Both the position numbers and the translations under genes were made by a program. DNA of 17,971 nt from Spirochaetaceae bacterium (lineage in GTDB: Bacteria > Spirochaetota > Spirochaetia > Sphaerochaetales > Sphaerochaetaceae): positions 1-17,971 of the forward strand of contig JAENWY010000018.1 of the NCBI GenBank assembly GCA_016649775.1. The letters run 5' to 3'. The notes beneath the pieces were generated by a model. That model saw only the letters and a program-made list of their open reading frames with translations, did no database searches and was not told where the DNA came from. Position 1 is the first letter of the stretch. Every line of letters begins with the position of its first letter. Below, piece after piece: positions 1-7,265 of the stretch.

Positions 1-231
1 ATTAAAATTTTTAGAATTACAGTAAGGACATTTAGTAGGTACCATAGAATTTAAAAAACATATTTCACTAGATCCTAATAATTTAGGATGTCTAAATTCA
101 TAGATGGATTTGTTTTTCTCATCGATTAATTTTTCAAGTAGCGTAAGATCTTCCACTTTAAAGTCTTCATTTTCTTCTTCCAATGTCCAAGGATTTTTTC
201 TCCTAGAACTGGATTGTTTTATATTGCTCAT
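1..231 (-). CDS. Zinc-ribbon protein, probable transposase N-terminus (partial, runs off the left edge)
   Basis: An open frame runs from ATG at 231 down to base 1 with no stop, giving 77 residues whose C-terminus lies outside the window. The first 65 residues are polar and lysine/glutamate rich. They are followed by a CPYC motif at residues 68-71 in the context VPTKCPYCNSKNF, the first half of a zinc ribbon of the kind found near the N-terminus of many IS1595-like and related DDE transposases. The ribbon's second cysteine pair and any catalytic domain are beyond the edge. The ribosome-binding site is weak (AAAAGG, about 10 nt upstream). The leader just upstream can fold into a strong hairpin (251-306). 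The family is inferred from the ribbon alone; another zinc-ribbon DNA-binding protein is possible. Confidence 0.5.
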   Translation of the reverse strand, partial: MSNIKQSSSRRKNPWTLEEENEDFKVEDLTLLEKLIDEKNKSIYEFRHPKLLGSSEICFLNSMVPTKCPYCNSKNFN

Positions 232-250
232 TGGTTGGTAGCCTTTTAAA

Positions 251-306
251 GTTTCTAAGATGGAATACGGAGACTACCGCATCGACCATACACACATCTT
301 AGAAAC
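251..306 (-). promoter_or_regulatory. Two-tier leader hairpin upstream of the zinc-ribbon gene
   Basis: On the minus strand GTTTCTAAGATG (306-295) pairs perfectly over 12 bp with CATCTTAGAAAC (262-251). Inside the 32-nt loop, AUGCGG and CCGUAU form a second 6-bp stem (one G-U pair) around the hexaloop UAGUCU. A 12-nt internal bulge lies on one side and 2 nt on the other. The loop is clearly richer in G+C than its surroundings. There is no U-tract on either strand, so it does not look like an intrinsic terminator. It ends about 20 nt before the start codon at 231. It could be a translation-control leader or an element-end structure. Confidence 0.55.
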
Positions 307-322
307 AATTATCGATGATTCC

Positions 323-351
323 TATTAAAGTTTTTTAAGATAAAATAGCAA
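323..351 (-). promoter_or_regulatory. Possible promoter for the zinc-ribbon gene
   Basis: On the minus strand TTGCTA (351-346) is followed, after 17 bp, by TTAATA (328-323). Transcription would start near 316, placing the 251-306 hairpin at the very 5' end of the message. The -35 box lies inside the first copy of the 31-bp direct repeat. Both boxes are imperfect and chance matches are common in AT-rich DNA. Confidence 0.25.
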
Positions 352-419
352 CACCTTTCAATATTTGATGTCGAAATTACTGAATAATTAGCAACATCCT
401 GCAATATAAGATGTTCAAA
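346..419. repeat. Two 31-bp imperfect direct repeats, 43 bp apart
   Basis: Copies at 346-376 and 389-419 both begin TAGCAACA and match at 24 of 31 positions. The second copy holds a perfect dyad, AACATC then GATGTT with 11 bp between; the first holds a weaker version. The 43-bp period is close to four helical turns, which would suit a protein bound on one face. They lie between the leftward zinc-ribbon gene and rightward cstA, so they could be an operator for either, or transposase-binding sites at an element end. Nothing else convincing was found in the gene-free stretch 232-627. Confidence 0.45.
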
Positions 420-627
420 AATATTATTTTTTGTTGCATTCTCCTTAAATCGGGTGTAATCTGTTTAAAGTATTTAAAATATTTTATAGAGTAATTTAGT
501 TGTTTTTTTTATAAAATAAAATATTTTTGTATGTTTTGATTAATATTTTATCATTATTGTGTTTAAAAACTTGATTGTTGTATGGAACTTTTCAAGATTA
601 TGATATTGAAATCAAAAGGAGAAAGAA

Positions 628-2349
628 ATGGATGTTGTATTAATTATGGTATTAGCTTTTGTAGGTTATATTATTGCCTATAAAATCTATGGTAAGTTTA
701 TTGGTAAAAGAATTTTTGAAATTTCTAATGCAAATAAAACCCCTGCAATTGAATTTGAAGATGGTGTGGACTATGTACCAACTAAAAGGGGCATTATTTT
801 TGGTCATCACTTTACTTCTATCGCAGGTACAGGACCTATTGTCGGACCTGCCATCGCAGTTATTTGGGGCTGGTTACCAGCTTTAATTTGGGTCTTTGTT
901 GGTTCAATTGTTATGGGTGCTGTACAAGACTTTTCATCATTAATTCTTTCTTTAAGACATCAAGGAAAATCAATTAGTGAAGTTGCAACTGAAGTTATCG
1001 GTAAGAAAATTAAGGTTGCTTTCTTTTTAATTGTATTTATTGAATTATGGCTTTTCATTGCTATTCTTGGTAAAGTTATGGCAGCTGTTTTTAGTCAATA
1101 TCCTGGTTCTGTTTTCCCTTTTTGGTTTGAAATTCCAATTGCTCTTGCTTTAGGTTGGGCTTTATATAAAAAAGGTATTAAAACAACTGTAGGTACTTTC
1201 TGGGCAGTATTTGCCATGTATGTAACAGTTATTCTTGGTGTATTCTTTCCTGTTCATGTTGGTTCCTTAGGAATGTTTGACCCTATTGCAGTTTGGACAA
1301 TTATTTTGTTGATTTATGCTTTTATAGCTTCAGTACTACCTGTTACAACTTTATTACAACCTCGTGATTATATGAATGCTTGGGAATTATTTATTGCAAT
1401 GGGCCTATTAGTTGTTGGTGTTTTGGTTGCCCCTTTCAACGGTGGATTACACTTAATAGCTCCTGCTATAATAGCTAGTCCTAAAGGTGCTCCTAGTTTA
1501 TGGCCTTTCTTGTTTATTACAATTGCCTGTGGTGCTATATCAGGGTTCCACTCTGTAGTTGCTTCTGGAACAACTTCAAAACAAGTTTCATCAGAAGAAG
1601 ATGCATTATTTGTTGGTTATGGATCTATGTTAATGGAAGGTGCTTTAGCAGTTCTTGTAATAATTGCTTGTTGTGCTGGTTTAGGTCTTGCTGCAAAAGG
1701 TACAGATGCTCAAATTTGGAGTGGTTTCTATGGTTCCTACGGACTAACTCCTGCAACAACAGCATTTATTGAAGGTTCTTCAAATATTATTGAAACCTTA
1801 GGAATTCCTTCTGGAATTGCTGCTGTAATCATGGGTGTTTTTGTAGCATCATTTGCAGGTACTTCTTTAGATACAACAACACGTCTTCAAAGATATGTTA
1901 TTCAAGAATTATTAACTACAAGTAATCGTGTAGGAAGTGATAATGGACATTGGTATACTAATAAATATGGTGCAACTGCTATAGCAATAATTGCTGCTGC
2001 TTTATTAGCTTTCTCTGGTCCTAGAACAGCAGATGGTTTAATTACTGCCGTTGGAGCAACTGTATTATGGCCATTATTCGGTGCTAATAACCAAACTCTT
2101 GCTGCTTTAGCGCTCTTTGCTGGTTCAGTATATTTAAGAGGTCGTGGTGGAAAGAAATACTTAGCAACCTTCATACCTGCATTGTTTATGTTTGTAATGA
2201 CATTATGGGCATTAGTTGAAAATCAACTCTCTTATATTAGTAAGGGTAGTGTATTATTAGCTATTGTTAACTTTATAATTATTGTAATTGCAGCTTATGT
2301 TGGAATTTGCAGTATTATTGCCATAGTAAAAAAAGAAAAAGTTGATTAA
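628..2349 (+). CDS. cstA: CstA-family carbon starvation / peptide or pyruvate transporter
   Basis: Encodes a 573-residue, highly hydrophobic inner-membrane protein of the CstA family, whose members take up peptides (CstA) or pyruvate (BtsT). Family signatures are plain: GHHFTSIAGTGP at residues 59-70, then GPAIAVIWGWLPALIWVFVG and the QDFSSLILSLRHQGKS stretch (100-115). A C-terminal multi-helix part extends from about residue 400 to the end. It is shorter than the roughly 700-residue E. coli CstA and BtsT, matching the compact form of many anaerobes. The start is supported by AAGGAG at 616-621 ahead of ATG. The gene is monocistronic, with a strong terminator 35 bp after its stop. Substrate (peptide or pyruvate) cannot be told from the sequence. 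The direct repeats at 346-419 are candidate regulatory sites. Confidence 0.93.
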   Translation: MDVVLIMVLAFVGYIIAYKIYGKFIGKRIFEISNANKTPAIEFEDGVDYVPTKRGIIFGHHFTSIAGTGPIVGPAIAVIWGWLPALIWVFVGSIVMGAVQDFSSLILSLRHQGKSISEVATEVIGKKIKVAFFLIVFIELWLFIAILGKVMAAVFSQYPGSVFPFWFEIPIALALGWALYKKGIKTTVGTFWAVFAMYVTVILGVFFPVHVGSLGMFDPIAVWTIILLIYAFIASVLPVTTLLQPRDYMNAWELFIAMGLLVVGVLVAPFNGGLHLIAPAIIASPKGAPSLWPFLFITIACGAISGFHSVVASGTTSKQVSSEEDALFVGYGSMLMEGALAVLVIIACCAGLGLAAKGTDAQIWSGFYGSYGLTPATTAFIEGSSNIIETLGIPSGIAAVIMGVFVASFAGTSLDTTTRLQRYVIQELLTTSNRVGSDNGHWYTNKYGATAIAIIAAALLAFSGPRTADGLITAVGATVLWPLFGANNQTLAALALFAGSVYLRGRGGKKYLATFIPALFMFVMTLWALVENQLSYISKGSVLLAIVNFIIIVIAAYVGICSIIAIVKKEKVD

Positions 2350-2383
2350 TAAATAATCTATGAAAACTTTGTTTTCAAAAATT

Positions 2384-2424
2384 AAACCGAGATGAGATAT
2401 AAATTTCTTATTTCGGTTTTCTTT
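2384..2424 (+). terminator. Intrinsic terminator after cstA
   Basis: AAACCGAGATGAGA (2384-2397) pairs over 14 bp, with G-U pairs, with TCTTATTTCGGTTT (2406-2419). An 8-nt AT loop separates the arms, and the tract TTTTCTTT follows. Confidence 0.9.
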
Positions 2425-2495
2425 AAAATGACTAAATATATATTTTAAAAATTTTAGTGGATTATCCATTACATAGAAACAAAAATTGTTTATTT

Positions 2496-2524
2496 TTAAA
2501 ATAATCGTAAAAAAGTAGTATAAT
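2496..2524 (+). promoter_or_regulatory. Probable promoter of the ArsA-like operon
   Basis: A perfect -10 box TATAAT at 2519-2524 has a weak -35 (TTAAAA, 2496-2501) 17 bp upstream. It lies between the cstA terminator and the first gene of the three-gene unit, with about 75 nt of leader before ATG at 2607. Confidence 0.5.
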
Positions 2525-2606
2525 TCAATCAGAAGCTTTATAAAAAAATTTTTTAGTGAATTATTTAATTTATCTACTTATTTAAGTTTTATTAGGAGTG
2601 TATTTT

Positions 2607-3062
2607 ATGGTGAAAGAAATTTATCGGATTTTAAGAAATCGTTTTATTATTATATGTGTAATATTATTAATATTAGTTGGTGCTATTTTTATGAATCACA
2701 AAATTAATAGGAGTATTTTAGAAATTGCAAGTTATAGCCTCTCTATGATTTGTTTTGTTTCTGCTGTAATATTTTCTGTTTGTATTCCAATTGTTATTAG
2801 ATTATTAACTTTCAATGATGTAAAAACAAATGGAACAATAAGAAAAAAGAAATATTTACAATTTAAAAATATAGTTTTATTAAGTGTTTTTATTGGCTCT
2901 GTTTTTACATTATATGGTTATTATGCTTTAATATATGAAGGCTTACTTACAGTTTCATTATTATGCACTCTTTATGGAATTTATTCCTTAATACCAAGTA
3001 GAAAAACATTAGAAATAGAATTGATTGAATTTAATGTTGAAGATTATAAAAACCGTAAATAG
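2607..3062 (+). CDS. Small membrane protein, unknown function
   Basis: A 151-residue protein not matched to a known family. It has a short basic N-terminus (MVKEIYRILRNR), then about four hydrophobic segments at roughly residues 12-29, 36-62, 85-105 and 108-128, and a soluble, charged C-terminal tail of about 20 residues. A basic loop near residues 70-82 (RKKKYLQFKN) probably faces the cytoplasm. I start it at ATG 2607, 8 nt after AGGAG (2594-2598); the in-frame GTG at 2598 overlaps that ribosome-binding site and is unlikely. It is the first gene of a tight unit, 14 bp before the 100-residue protein and followed by the ArsA-like ATPase. It could be the membrane partner of that ATPase, but nothing in the sequence proves this. 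Confidence 0.75.
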   Translation: MVKEIYRILRNRFIIICVILLILVGAIFMNHKINRSILEIASYSLSMICFVSAVIFSVCIPIVIRLLTFNDVKTNGTIRKKKYLQFKNIVLLSVFIGSVFTLYGYYALIYEGLLTVSLLCTLYGIYSLIPSRKTLEIELIEFNVEDYKNRK

Positions 3063-3076
3063 AAGAGGAGTATCAA

Positions 3077-3379
3077 TTGTCAATTAAAGATAAATTTAAT
3101 AGCAATAAAAAAGTTAGAACCATAAAAGCTTTCCTCGCCGGAGTAGAAATTGCAAATAGGCATAAGGCTACAGATCAAATAGAATATGAGGCAAGAGAGA
3201 TGGAGCACATGTTTACATTAATTCTTTTTGGTGATGCAATAGGTCTTCCTTCTCCTCCTATAGCTGTAACTATGGAGCTTCTTCCCCTAATGAAAGATGA
3301 TTATGAGAGAATGGTACTTCGCGCAACACAGACTGGAAATGGTCTAAGTGAAATTGCAAGCATTATCGGAGAACCTTAG
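3077..3379 (+). CDS. ArsA-linked small conserved-looking protein
   Basis: A 100-residue soluble protein beginning with TTG, chosen because AGAGGAG (3064-3070) sits 6 nt upstream. It has a basic N-terminus, a helix-like middle ending EHMFTLILFGDAIGLPSPP (residues 43-61), then a segment with ELLPLMKDDYERMVLRA and a short tail. The order 'EHMF...GD..GLP.PP...LLP...' resembles, from memory, small proteins encoded next to ArsA-type ATPases in other anaerobes; this is a recollection and not a database result. Its stop overlaps the ribosome-binding site of the ATPase gene, 9 bp downstream, which points to joint expression and probably a physical partnership. There is no signal peptide and no cysteine. 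Confidence 0.7.
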   Translation: MSIKDKFNSNKKVRTIKAFLAGVEIANRHKATDQIEYEAREMEHMFTLILFGDAIGLPSPPIAVTMELLPLMKDDYERMVLRATQTGNGLSEIASIIGEP

Positions 3380-3388
3380 GAGTAAAAT

Positions 3389-4276
3389 ATGGGCAAATAT
3401 AAAATTTTTATAGGAAAAGGTGGCGTTGGTAAATCAACATGTTCATCATTAGAAGCCGTTAATAGTATATCGACTGCAAGTAAAGTATTTTTAGTATCAA
3501 TGGATCCTGCTCATAATTTGCATGATATTTTTACAACAAAGTTAACTAAAAAAGAAAAAAAGATGTTTGATAATTTATATGTTGCTGAAGCTGATTTACC
3601 TGGCAAAAGTAGAGAATATATTAAAGGAATCAAGAATACCCTACTAAATATTTATCATTATCAACAATCTTTAAATATGGAAAAATATTTTTCCATATTA
3701 AAGTATTCTCCAGGAACAGAGGAGTACGCATCTTTATTAATATTAGAAGATTGCTATTTAAAAAAATCTTATGACTCAATTATAATTGATACTCCTCCAA
3801 CTGCATTGACCTTAAAGACACTTGCCTTACCCCAGGTTAATATTAATTGGATTAAGGCATTATCTGAGATGAGAGTTCAAATTATAGATAAGAAAAATAC
3901 AGTAGCCCGAATTAGAAAAGATCATTTAGATAAAGTAGAAGATGATCCAGTTTTTAAAAGACTACAAAATATGAAAACACGCTATGAAAAATTAAATTTA
4001 AATCTTGCAGACTCGTCAATTACAGAATTAATTTTAGTTATGAATGAAGATGAATTAAGTCTTTCGGAAAGTTTATTAATAAAAAATCAACTTGATGAAT
4101 TAAATTTTAAATTAAGTAAAATTGTAATTAATAAGGCTTGTGGAAATAATGAATGGAAGGAAAAAATATCTGGAATTTTTAAAGATGTTCCAATTGTTTC
4201 TGTTCCTTTACAGAAAAATTCTATTATAGGAGAAGCTTCACTTAAAGAATTATCACATAATTTAAGTATAGTATAA
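3389..4276 (+). CDS. ArsA/Get3-like ATPase
   Basis: A 295-residue P-loop ATPase of the ArsA/Get3 branch of SIMIBI proteins. The deviant Walker A is GKGGVGKST (residues 9-17). Switch I is SMDPAHNLHD (37-46), the family's DPAHN box, and switch II is IIIDTPPTALTL (131-142). The middle (about 150-210) is charged and helical. Known relatives drive arsenite efflux (ArsA) or deliver tail-anchored membrane proteins (Get3). It is a single-domain form, whereas classical ArsA is a tandem duplication. No CxxC zinc motif of Get3 is present, and no arsenic genes are nearby. Last gene of the unit; start supported by AGGAG about 8 nt upstream; a bidirectional terminator follows. Likely moves or energises a membrane protein together with its two neighbours; inference only. 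Confidence 0.88.
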   Translation: MGKYKIFIGKGGVGKSTCSSLEAVNSISTASKVFLVSMDPAHNLHDIFTTKLTKKEKKMFDNLYVAEADLPGKSREYIKGIKNTLLNIYHYQQSLNMEKYFSILKYSPGTEEYASLLILEDCYLKKSYDSIIIDTPPTALTLKTLALPQVNINWIKALSEMRVQIIDKKNTVARIRKDHLDKVEDDPVFKRLQNMKTRYEKLNLNLADSSITELILVMNEDELSLSESLLIKNQLDELNFKLSKIVINKACGNNEWKEKISGIFKDVPIVSVPLQKNSIIGEASLKELSHNLSIV

Positions 4277-4304
4277 ATATGATTGAAAATTGTTTTTAAA
4301 AAGT

Positions 4305-4340
4305 AAAAATATCCCAAAAAAATTTTTCAGGGATATTTTT
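4305..4340. terminator. Bidirectional terminator between convergent genes
   Basis: AAAAATATCCC (4305-4315) pairs perfectly over 11 bp with GGGATATTTTT (4330-4340). The A- and T-rich flanks give a U-tract on both strands. It serves the ArsA-like operon from the left and the helical-repeat gene from the right. Confidence 0.88.
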
Positions 4341-4370
4341 ATTATAATAAAATTTGTTTGGGTTTAAAAA

Positions 4371-5183
4371 TTAAATATTTGTTTGATTTTTATAAAATGT
4401 TTTTATGATTTCAAATTTATCATTAATAATTTTTTTTAATGGATGGTTTTCCCTTAGTATTTTATTTGTTACATTTGATAGTGTTGAAAAAATTTCAAGA
4501 GCATAATTATAGTTTTTTGAAATACCAGCAAGATTGGCTATACGAACATTAAGTGAAAGTTGTTGTTCATTTGTAAGTTGATAGTTGTTTTGTGCTATTT
4601 GATTGGATAATTCTATATATGCGTGGAATGCTTTTTCAAAAATTTTATTTTTTTCAAAACTTAAACATAAAGCACATAGAATATTAATTTGAATATCAAT
4701 TGGATTATCAACTTTAATGCTACAATTATAAGCTGCTCTTAGATAATCTGTCTCATTTTTAACATTTTTTTCTAATTCAGCCATTTGTGATTTACATACT
4801 AAATATTGAGGATAATAGAAATTATCCTCATGAATATTTAATTTACTATAATATTTTTTTGCTTCAAGAATATCATTAATATTTAGATCTGCCTCAATAA
4901 GGTTAATTATTGCTTCTGTCTTTATCGTTTCATTATTTAATTCAATACTTCCTTGATAAATGTTTAATGCTATATTATAAGCTTGTTCATAATCTTCATC
5001 TTCTGAATATAAATCATAGAGTTGTGCACATATAGATAAATAAATAGAACTTCCAATACCATTTATGTTAAAAGCTTCACTCATTAGTTTATTTAGTTTT
5101 GATATCTTTGTGTGTCTCATCGCAAAAGGTGCTAGGTTTTCAACATCACTTACTACTATTAATTTTTGTATATAATTTATCAT
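4371..5183 (-). CDS. Alpha-helical repeat (TPR-like) protein, unknown function
   Basis: A 270-residue protein without signal peptide or membrane segment. From about residue 45 it is a run of helix pairs with TPR-like spacing, for example LYDLYSEDEDYEQAYNIALNIY (about 55-76), a segment ending ILEAKKYYSKL, and NYNYALEIFSTLS near the end. The A/Y/G positions fit TPR only loosely, so it is better called an alpha-solenoid. Start: ATG at 5183 with AGGAA about 5 nt upstream. It lies 64 bp downstream of the methyltransferase gene with no clear terminator between, so the two may share a transcript. Such repeats normally bind proteins; the partner cannot be guessed. It is not recognised as a named family. 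Confidence 0.72.
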   Translation of the reverse strand: MINYIQKLIVVSDVENLAPFAMRHTKISKLNKLMSEAFNINGIGSSIYLSICAQLYDLYSEDEDYEQAYNIALNIYQGSIELNNETIKTEAIINLIEADLNINDILEAKKYYSKLNIHEDNFYYPQYLVCKSQMAELEKNVKNETDYLRAAYNCSIKVDNPIDIQINILCALCLSFEKNKIFEKAFHAYIELSNQIAQNNYQLTNEQQLSLNVRIANLAGISKNYNYALEIFSTLSNVTNKILRENHPLKKIINDKFEIIKTFYKNQTNI

Positions 5184-5247
5184 TAATATTCCTTGTTTTT
5201 TTTATAAGATACTAAGGTTTTATATTCTTATCAATAATTATATATAT

Positions 5248-6024
5248 TTATTGGATTTTCTTAGCTCTTAAGGCGAAATAACAATCGTGAATAAAACTAT
5301 CGACGATTTCAAAACCAGAATAATCACTATACATATCTTCAACTATGAAACCTGCTTTAAATAAACCACCGAGTAATACATCCCATGTGTGACTAAATTC
5401 AAAAGTATCATGCTTTTCAATCATTTTAGTAATTTTCTTTTCACTAAGACTTTTTATGTCTGAATAAGGAATTGTGTATTTAATTTTTAACGTTCCCTTT
5501 AATTCTTTTTTTTCATCAAACAGATAAAGTGCTGGATTTGTAGCACTTGTTAATAATGTGCCACCAACTTTAAGAACACGATAGCATTCATTATAAGTAG
5601 TTTGAAGATCATCTATAAAGCAAGTAGAAGTCGGATTGTAAATCATATCAAAAGTATTGTCTTTAAACATTGATAAGTCTTGCATATCACCAACTAAAGT
5701 TTTTAGTTTTAATCTATTTTCGTTAGCTACTTTAATATCATTGTCTATTTGATTTTTGCTAATATCTAATACTGTTACATCTGCTCCGGCGGCACTAAAG
5801 ATAATACTTTGTTGTCCACCACCACATGCAAGTGCCAATATTTTTTTCCCTTTGATTTGAGAAATCCAACTTTTTTTAACAAATTTCATTGGGGTCAAAT
5901 AAACCTCAATATTGCCATTTTTAGCATTTTCAATTGATTTTTTGCTCGCACTGACAGTCCAAAAATTATTATTTGAAGATTCAAAATCCCAAGCTTTAGC
6001 ATTATTTTTTATATATTCTTTCAT
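5248..6024 (-). CDS. Class I SAM-dependent methyltransferase
   Basis: A 258-residue cytoplasmic methyltransferase of the Methyltransf_11 type. The SAM-binding motif I is ILALACGGGQQ (about residues 62-72), followed by motif II VTVLDIS with its acidic residue for the ribose. The adenine-side motif is LVGDMQDLS, and the post-motif strand is FDMIYNPTS. A C-terminal part (about 165-258) probably forms the substrate pocket. The N-terminal stretch NAKAWDFESSNNNFW resembles uncharacterised low-GC bacterial methyltransferases that share this whole layout, and supports this start. No strong ribosome-binding site precedes ATG, and the leader is very AT-rich. Substrate is unknown; small-molecule methylation is more likely than RNA methylation given the fold type. 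Confidence 0.85.
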   Translation of the reverse strand: MKEYIKNNAKAWDFESSNNNFWTVSASKKSIENAKNGNIEVYLTPMKFVKKSWISQIKGKKILALACGGGQQSIIFSAAGADVTVLDISKNQIDNDIKVANENRLKLKTLVGDMQDLSMFKDNTFDMIYNPTSTCFIDDLQTTYNECYRVLKVGGTLLTSATNPALYLFDEKKELKGTLKIKYTIPYSDIKSLSEKKITKMIEKHDTFEFSHTWDVLLGGLFKAGFIVEDMYSDYSGFEIVDSFIHDCYFALRAKKIQ

Positions 6025-6332
6025 TTATCATAAGTTATCATTATATTTAATAACATTCTACTATTCATAAAAAGCAATCATATCAATTTTTATACAATAG
6101 CTTTTTATTAATAAATCACTTTTTGCACAGCGGTTATACTTTTTATAGACAAAAACAAGGAAAAAGAGTTTAAAGATCACCTAAAATTTTATTATTAAAT
6201 AGTTGCCCTGTTATGAAGTGTTATTGCTAAATAATATTGTCAAATAACTGCTAATATCTTTTGCAATTACTTGCTCTCTTATTTTGTCTAATACTATCAA
6301 TTATTTCAAAGCTTAAAAAGACTTCCTGTTGT
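6025..6332. other. Gene-free stretch between methyltransferase and NifX-like genes
   Basis: About 308 bp of AT-rich DNA with no open frame of note on either strand and no convincing hairpin plus U-tract. It must hold the leftward promoter of the methyltransferase gene. A TATAAT-like box lies within 20 bp of that start, but I could not find a good -35 partner. Confidence 0.5.
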
Positions 6333-6683
6333 TTAATAGCTAAGGTGGAATTCTTCTAGTTTAATTAATTCACCATTTTTAAATTTTTCAAGATTTTTCT
6401 GTGCTGTTTCATCAACTGTTCTAAATAATTGTATATTTCCACCTTCTAATATTTTAACAGGATTTTCTCCTAGGCGAAAAACAATTAGTATGTCGATTTT
6501 TTTATCTACTAAAGTTTGGGCAACTTTAATACCAGCTCCACCTGTAACCTTAATTGCAAGATTATCAATAAGTTTATTCTTATTTATTTCTGTGTCATGT
6601 ATCAAAAAATAGTAAGCTCTTACAAATGGTTGATCTAGTTTTGAATCTAATTTTTTATCAAGTATTACCATTGCAATTTTCAT
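6333..6683 (-). CDS. NifX/NifB-like dinitrogenase Fe-Mo cofactor-binding family protein
   Basis: A 116-residue single-domain protein of the Nitro_FeMo-Co family. Diagnostic parts are the N-terminal MKIAMVILDKKLDSKLDQPF (strand plus loop), AYYFLIHD, the GGAGIKVAQTLVDKKIDILI segment (residues 48-67), and the closing LEKFKNGELIKLEEFHLS. Relatives bind iron-sulfur or FeMo-cofactor clusters, and orphan members are common in anaerobes that do not fix nitrogen. I start at ATG 6683 because AAGGAGC lies 7 nt upstream; the open frame extends 23 codons further, but those residues are not family-like. No other nitrogenase or cluster genes are visible, so a role in nitrogen fixation is not supported. The usual cysteine or histidine ligands are few. 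Confidence 0.85.
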   Translation of the reverse strand: MKIAMVILDKKLDSKLDQPFVRAYYFLIHDTEINKNKLIDNLAIKVTGGAGIKVAQTLVDKKIDILIVFRLGENPVKILEGGNIQLFRTVDETAQKNLEKFKNGELIKLEEFHLSY

Positions 6684-6841
6684 AATTAGTGCTCCTTGTT
6701 TGATAATATTTATTATTAATACTTCTTTACAAAATAGAATTAAATCTGGCATATAGCAATAACTATTATGAATTATTACACCATGTCCTCAAAAATAATA
6801 TAAGTGAAAAAGCAAAAAAAATATTAATTTCTTAAAACCTA

Positions 6842-6870
6842 TTGACCAAAGTTTACACTAATGGTAATTT
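6842..6870 (+). promoter_or_regulatory. Promoter of tRNA-Leu
   Basis: TTGACC (6842-6847) and TAATTT (6865-6870) are separated by 17 bp. The -10 box ends 27 nt before the mature tRNA, consistent with a short 5' leader removed by RNase P. Confidence 0.5.
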
Positions 6871-6897
6871 CTGAATTACCTAAACGTTATGTTTTTT

Positions 6898-6981
6898 GCG
6901 GACATGGTGGAATTGGTAGACACGCTAGCTTGAGGTGCTAGTGGGCGAAAGCTTGTGCTGGTTCAAGTCCAGTTGTCCGCA
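6898..6981 (+). tRNA. tRNA-Leu (anticodon GAG)
   Basis: Cloverleaf of 84 nt with a long variable arm, as expected for leucine. The acceptor stem GCGGACA (6898-6904) pairs with TGTCCGC (6974-6980), with discriminator A at 6981. The anticodon stem CTAGC/GCTAG (6925-6929, 6937-6941) encloses the loop TTGAGGT, so the anticodon is GAG at 6932-6934, reading CUC and CUU. The T arm is GCTGG-TTCAAGT-CCAGT. CCA is not encoded and must be added afterwards. It is a single-gene transcript between its own promoter and terminator. Confidence 0.97.
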
Positions 6982-6986
6982 CTATA

Positions 6987-7029
6987 GAATAAGTCAATCT
7001 TTTAAGATTTGTACTTGTTCTTTTTTTTT
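6987..7029 (+). terminator. Intrinsic terminator after tRNA-Leu
   Basis: GAATAAGT (6987-6994) pairs with ACTTGTTC (7013-7020, one G-U). Inside, AATCTT pairs with AAGATT, with small bulges. A run of nine T follows at 7021-7029. Confidence 0.85.
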
Positions 7030-7220
7030 GTCCATTTAAGGTTTCTTAGTTATTTTTTCGGGTCATGACACTTTTCTGTGGGATTTCCAATTATTCTAGT
7101 GACTTATAAAATACTAATAAGTTATAATTTGAAAGTAATATTATATTTATATCAATTTTGTTGCAGAAATAATAAAAAAATTGTCTTTTTTAAATTTAAT
7201 TCTTTTAATAGCTATTGATA

Positions 7221-7260
7221 TGGTATAAAATGAATGGTATCAAGAACTAATAGTGAGGAA
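7221..7260 (+). promoter_or_regulatory. Extended -10 promoter and ribosome-binding site of the phosphofructokinase gene
   Basis: TGGTATAAA (7221-7229) is an extended -10 box; no good -35 is visible. GAGGAA at 7255-7260 sits 5 nt before ATG 7266. The leader is only about 30 nt and no riboswitch-like fold was seen. The gene-free stretch 7030-7220 holds nothing else I could support. Confidence 0.4.
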
Positions 7261-7265
7261 AATTA

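Noticed and set aside
1..231. TnpB-type nuclease fragment with a guide RNA in the adjacent hairpin
   Set aside because: The CPYC ribbon lies within the first 77 residues, whereas TnpB carries its ribbon near the C-terminus.
346..419. Start of a CRISPR array
   Set aside because: Only two imperfect copies with a 12-bp spacing between them and no further repeats or cas genes.
1902..2174. Leftward open frame antisense to cstA
   Set aside because: It is a reading-frame shadow of a well-conserved gene, with no ribosome-binding site or family match.
3389..4276. Arsenic resistance operon
   Set aside because: The ATPase is single-domain and there is no arsB, arsR, arsC or arsD nearby; the family name alone does not imply arsenite transport.
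6333..6683. Nitrogen fixation locus
   Set aside because: Only one Nitro_FeMo-Co domain protein is present, with no nifHDK, nifB or related genes; such orphans occur in non-fixing anaerobes.
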